A stretch of DNA of 64,000 nt from NCBI GenBank assembly GCA_040755725.1, contig JBFMAI010000017.1, positions 1-64,000 on the forward strand, given 5' to 3'. The stretch is from JBFMAI01 sp040755725 (GTDB taxonomy: Bacteria; Planctomycetota; Phycisphaerae; UBA1845; Fen-1342). The position numbers and the translations under genes were made by a program. Position 1 is the first letter of the stretch; the number at the start of each line of letters is the position of its first letter. The notes beneath the pieces are model-generated. The model was not told where the DNA came from, searched no databases, and saw only the letters and a list, made by a program, of their open reading frames with translations. This document shows positions 61,024-64,000 of the stretch, piece by piece.

Positions 61024-62207
61024 GCGGAGTCCTTCGTCTCCGAATCCCCCGTCAACCGACGGAGCAAATCGCGGTCGACGTTCTCCGTCGTCGTCGCCGG
61101 CGGCTCCAGGGGGCGGTCCGCTGGGCCGGCGGCGTCCGTGACCGATGGCGCCGGCGGCCCGGCGCCCGCCAACTGCTCCAGGACGGTCCGGTCCACGGCG
61201 GCCGCGGGGGCCGGTGCCGCCGGGGCGCGGGCGGCGGAGGACGGCTCGACCTGCACCAACTGCTCCAGCAGCGCGCGGCCCTCGTCGCGTTGGCCCAGGA
61301 AGCCCGCGATTTCGCCGACGGGGGCGCTGCCGGACGTTTCCAGCCGCTGCTCCTGCGCCTGCTCGACAATCCGCAGGAAGAGCGCCTCGAGCCGGTCGCG
61401 CGGGGTGGTGACGATGGCGGTCTTCCCCTCGCGGTGCTCAATCAGCCGTGTCAACTCCGCCAGCGTCTCGGGCGCCAGCCGGTCGGTGGTGATCTGGACC
61501 TTGTCCCGCTGGCTGAGGATGTCCTCCAGCGAGCCGCTCTCCTGCACGCGGCCGCCGTAGAGAATCGTCACCCGGTCGCAGACTTCCTCGACATCGGCCA
61601 ACAGGTGGCTGGACAGAAGGATGGTTTTGCGGTGGACGCGGGCCAGGCGCAGGATGATGTCCTTGACGAGCTTTGCGCCGATCGGGTCGAGCCCGCTGGT
61701 GGGTTCGTCGAGGATCAACAGATCGGGGTCGTTGACCAGCGCTTGGGCCAGGCCGATGCGGCGGGCCATGCCCTTCGAGTACTCGCCCACGGGGCGCCGG
61801 GCCGCCGACCGCAAGCCCACCATTTCGAGCAGCTCGTCGGTGCGACGGTGACGCTCGGCCCTGTCCAGCTTGAAAAGCGTGCCGTAGTAGTCCAGCGTCT
61901 CGCGGGCGTTGAGGAAGCGGTAGAGGTACGACTCCTCGGGGAGATAGCCGATGCGGGCCTTGATGCGGACGTCATCCGGCGGCCGGCCGAAGACCGACAC
62001 GCGTCCGCGAGTGGGGTAGAGCAGCCCGAGAATCATCTTGATGGTGGTGCTCTTGCCGGAACCGTTGGGGCCCAGCAGGCCGAAAACCTCGCCGGACCGA
62101 ATGTCCAGGTCGAGGTCGTTGACCGCCTTGACGCGGGCGCGCCGCCAGAAGTCGCGGAACACCTTGGTCAGGCCGACGGCTTGGATGACGGATGCGGTGG
62201 CGATCAT
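61020..62207 (-). CDS. ABC transporter ATP-binding protein
   Basis: 395 residues. Walker A GLLGPNGSGKSTTIKMILGL, signature EYSKGMARRIGLAQAL, Walker B DLLILDEPTSGLDPIGAKLV and the switch His in TILLSSHLLADVEEV. After the 230-residue cassette there is a 160-residue Ala/Pro-rich extension that is not part of the usual ATPase. It drives the permease encoded four bases downstream (overlapping stop/start). Confidence 0.93.
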   Translation of the reverse strand: MIATASVIQAVGLTKVFRDFWRRARVKAVNDLDLDIRSGEVFGLLGPNGSGKSTTIKMILGLLYPTRGRVSVFGRPPDDVRIKARIGYLPEESYLYRFLNARETLDYYGTLFKLDRAERHRRTDELLEMVGLRSAARRPVGEYSKGMARRIGLAQALVNDPDLLILDEPTSGLDPIGAKLVKDIILRLARVHRKTILLSSHLLADVEEVCDRVTILYGGRVQESGSLEDILSQRDKVQITTDRLAPETLAELTRLIEHREGKTAIVTTPRDRLEALFLRIVEQAQEQRLETSGSAPVGEIAGFLGQRDEGRALLEQLVQVEPSSAARAPAAPAPAAAVDRTVLEQLAGAGPPAPSVTDAAGPADRPLEPPATTTENVDRDLLRRLTGDSETKDSA

Positions 62208-62236
62208 GGGTGCCTCGCGGGGCCGGGGGCCCGGGC

Positions 62237-63496
62237 CTACTTCGGTCCCTGCTGACGCTCGCGCGCGGCCTCCTCGGCCAGCTCGATCTTGCGCTGCTCG
62301 TCGCTGTTGATGTGAATCTCGATCTCCCGCGCGTCGGGCACGAAGAAGACCTCATTCAACCGGTTGCCCAGAATCTGCTGGCGCATCTGGACCCAGAGGG
62401 TCAGCGGCGTGATGCGGGGCTGTGCGAGCGACTGCGCCCGGTAGTCCTGGAACTGCTTGAACTCGCTCCGCAAGCTCTCGTTGATCTGGTCGGCCCGCGC
62501 TTCGGCCTCGGCCAGCTTCACCGCCACCTGGCCCGCGCCATCCCGCTGGACCCGCGCCAGGAGGCCGTCGATCGCGACGCGCTGCCGGTCCAGCTCGGCC
62601 TCGTCGGCCCCCCGCAACTGGGCGTCGCCGTAGGCGCTGATGAGTTCGATCAGCTCATGGTGGTGGCGGCCGGCGGCCCGGTTAAGGATCTCCGTGGCTT
62701 CCTCCTCGGCCTTCTCCTGGAGACTGAGCCGCTCGTTCTCGGCCCGCACCACGTCGAGGAACGCGGGGCGCACCGGGCCGGGCTCGATCGTGTACGCCAC
62801 CACTTGCACAACCTGTACGCCGGTCTTCAGCTCATCCAGCGCGGCCTGGAGCCGGCGCTGCACACCCTGGCGAACGGCATCGAGCGCGGTCCGCGTGACC
62901 TGCTCCACCGTCCGTCCCGACACCTCCCGGACCACCGCCGTCTCGGTCAGCCGTTGCAACAGCGGCTCGAAGGCAGCGGGGCTTTCGCCGACGTTCTGGA
63001 GAAACAGGGCGGCATCGTCGGTGCGGTACTCGATTTCCCAGCGCCCGTGCGACAGGTTCCGGTCGCCCGTGAACATGGCGCCGTCGATCCCGGGCGTCAG
63101 GGAGCTCGACTGGCTCACGATCTGGGCCAGGTCCTTGGAGGTCGCGGCCTCCTTGTGGTCGAACATGAAGGTCGTGACGACCAGCTTCTGCACCTGCCCG
63201 GTGATCGTGTACTTCGTGTCGAACGGGTCGGGCAGGGCGGCGTGCCAACCGGGGGCGAAGACGGGCGTCTGGCCGCCGTCGCGCTCGGTCAGCCGCAGTT
63301 GCCCGAAGCGGGCCACCAGTCCCTGTTGCCCCGGCTCGACCCGGAACACGCCCGAAAGGACGTAGAGGACGACCAGCACGGCCATCAGGACGCGCAGGAT
63401 GTTGAAACTCGCCCGCAGCGCGCGAACCAGGGCCTCCTGGGCCGGGTCGGCCGACGGCCCGCTCGGACGCGACGGGGGCAACGGCACTCGGGTCAT
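62237..63496 (-). CDS. SPFH/band 7 protein, HflK-like
   Basis: About 419 residues from ATG 63496, eight bases after GAGG. A Pro-rich cytoplasmic tail, one transmembrane helix (ILRVLMAVLVVLYVLSGVFR), then the SPFH domain (VEPGQQGLVARFGQLRL) and a long coiled coil (LSLQEKAEEEATEILNRAAG). HflK and HflC form a cage round the FtsH protease in other bacteria; here the pair heads an ABC-transporter operon. There is no ftsH in the window. Confidence 0.8.
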   Translation of the reverse strand: MTRVPLPPSRPSGPSADPAQEALVRALRASFNILRVLMAVLVVLYVLSGVFRVEPGQQGLVARFGQLRLTERDGGQTPVFAPGWHAALPDPFDTKYTITGQVQKLVVTTFMFDHKEAATSKDLAQIVSQSSSLTPGIDGAMFTGDRNLSHGRWEIEYRTDDAALFLQNVGESPAAFEPLLQRLTETAVVREVSGRTVEQVTRTALDAVRQGVQRRLQAALDELKTGVQVVQVVAYTIEPGPVRPAFLDVVRAENERLSLQEKAEEEATEILNRAAGRHHHELIELISAYGDAQLRGADEAELDRQRVAIDGLLARVQRDGAGQVAVKLAEAEARADQINESLRSEFKQFQDYRAQSLAQPRITPLTLWVQMRQQILGNRLNEVFFVPDAREIEIHINSDEQRKIELAEEAARERQQGPK

Positions 63497-63514
63497 GGAA
63501 GGCACCTCACGGCG

Positions 63515-64000
63515 TCAGGGCCGCGTCTCAACGGAGACCGGGGGGTTCACAAACGGCGCGAACAGCGGGGACTTCTGATCGAGGAAGATCGTCGTCTTCT
63601 GGGCCAGGGAGGCCCGCAGAGCGTCCAGCCAGCGGAGCCATTCGAAGAACTCGCGGTCCTCCTGCGGGATCATCTCCAGGATGCGCGTGCTGGCCCGGAT
63701 GCCGGCAGACTCGATTTCCCGCGCCCGCCGCTCCGCGAAGGCGAGAATCTGCTTGGCGTTGGCCTCGGCCCGGGCCTTGATGCCCTCAGCCCGCGACCGG
63801 CCTTCCTGACGGTAGCGGGCCGCCAGCTTGTTCCGCTCCTGCCGCATGCTCTCAAACACCTGCTCGGCCGCCTCTTTCGGCAGGGAGATGCGCCGAATGC
63901 CGACTTGGCAAACCTCGATGCCGTAGTCCGCCCGCAGTCCCGGGGCCACGTTGTCCCGCATTTCCTGGAGGAGCCGGTCGTAGCGGCGGTCGTTCCGCTC
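63515..64000 (-). CDS. SPFH/band 7 protein, HflC-like (5' part beyond window)
   Basis: The last 161 residues of a protein whose start lies right of the window. The visible part is the end of the SPFH domain (DYGIEVCQVGIRRISLPKEA) and the typical HflC coiled coil SMRQERNKLAARYRQEGRSR-AEGIKARAEA, then FFEWLRWLDALRASLAQKTT. It is 18 bases upstream of the HflK-like gene, in the order HflC-HflK, the reverse of E. coli. Confidence 0.85.
   Translation of the reverse strand, partial: ERNDRRYDRLLQEMRDNVAPGLRADYGIEVCQVGIRRISLPKEAAEQVFESMRQERNKLAARYRQEGRSRAEGIKARAEANAKQILAFAERRAREIESAGIRASTRILEMIPQEDREFFEWLRWLDALRASLAQKTTIFLDQKSPLFAPFVNPPVSVETRP

Noticed and set aside
59347..61560. 737-codon open frame antisense to the ABC genes
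   Set aside because: It crosses two well-defined ABC genes and a palindromic repeat, so it is not a gene.

Overview
The window is a 64-kb stretch of a GC-rich Gram-negative chromosome, most likely from a planctomycete (my guess is a Phycisphaerae-like lineage). Pointers are an EF-Tu with an altered switch-I motif of the kind I associate with planctomycetes, a PEP-CTERM exported protein, an ECF sigma factor translationally coupled to a Ser/Thr kinase with TPR repeats, a lauroyl-acyltransferase-like enzyme plus many lipoproteins (two membranes), and an SPFH/ABC operon. The assignment is inference from gene content; there is no rRNA in the window.

Layout. 0-5 kb: two lipoproteins, an RHS-repeat remnant, a HerA/DUF87-type ATPase and a class II aldolase. 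5.1-6.6 kb: acyl carrier protein and FabF, the housekeeping fatty-acid pair. 7.3-13.3 kb: the classical translation/secretion block trnT-tuf-rpmG-trnW-secE-nusG-rplK-rplA-rplJ-rplL, with a strong promoter before trnT and a terminator directly after rplL; rpoBC are not attached. 14.5-19.7 kb: an acyltransferase, then a second fatty-acid-type cassette (dehydratase, ACP, dehydratase, a ketosynthase lacking its histidines, an intact ketosynthase). 20-23.6 kb: an accessory patch with a transposase/methylase chimera, ispG, a SIR2-like protein and a frameshifted nucleotidyltransferase. 24-38 kb: thioredoxin-fold/TPR protein, DnaJ-like chaperone, hflX, a C-terminal processing protease, ruvC-ruvA-ruvB with a zinc-ribbon membrane gene in between, a large membrane TPR protein and a SEC-C protein. 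38-45 kb: thioesterase, a PIN-type toxin-antitoxin pair, a phosphatase, rpmA (L27), a HEAT-repeat protein and a Flp pilin. 45-57 kb: lipoprotein with a DNGG repeat, ECF sigma plus kinase, gapN, a 2-hydroxyacid dehydrogenase, DinB, a glycosyltransferase and a PEP-CTERM protein. 57-64 kb: a leftward operon of two SPFH proteins, ABC ATPase, ABC permease and a large planctomycete-type protein.

The non-coding DNA is unusual. At least three dispersed repeat classes can be read: (i) long imperfect palindromes whose arms are purine-rich short tandem words, one of them translated inside a membrane protein; (ii) roughly 50-bp GGGAGGGCGAG-type hairpin elements between genes; (iii) tiny near-perfect hairpins with 3-5-nt loops. 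These, the second fatty-acid cassette and the SIR2/nucleotidyltransferase junction are the items most worth following.
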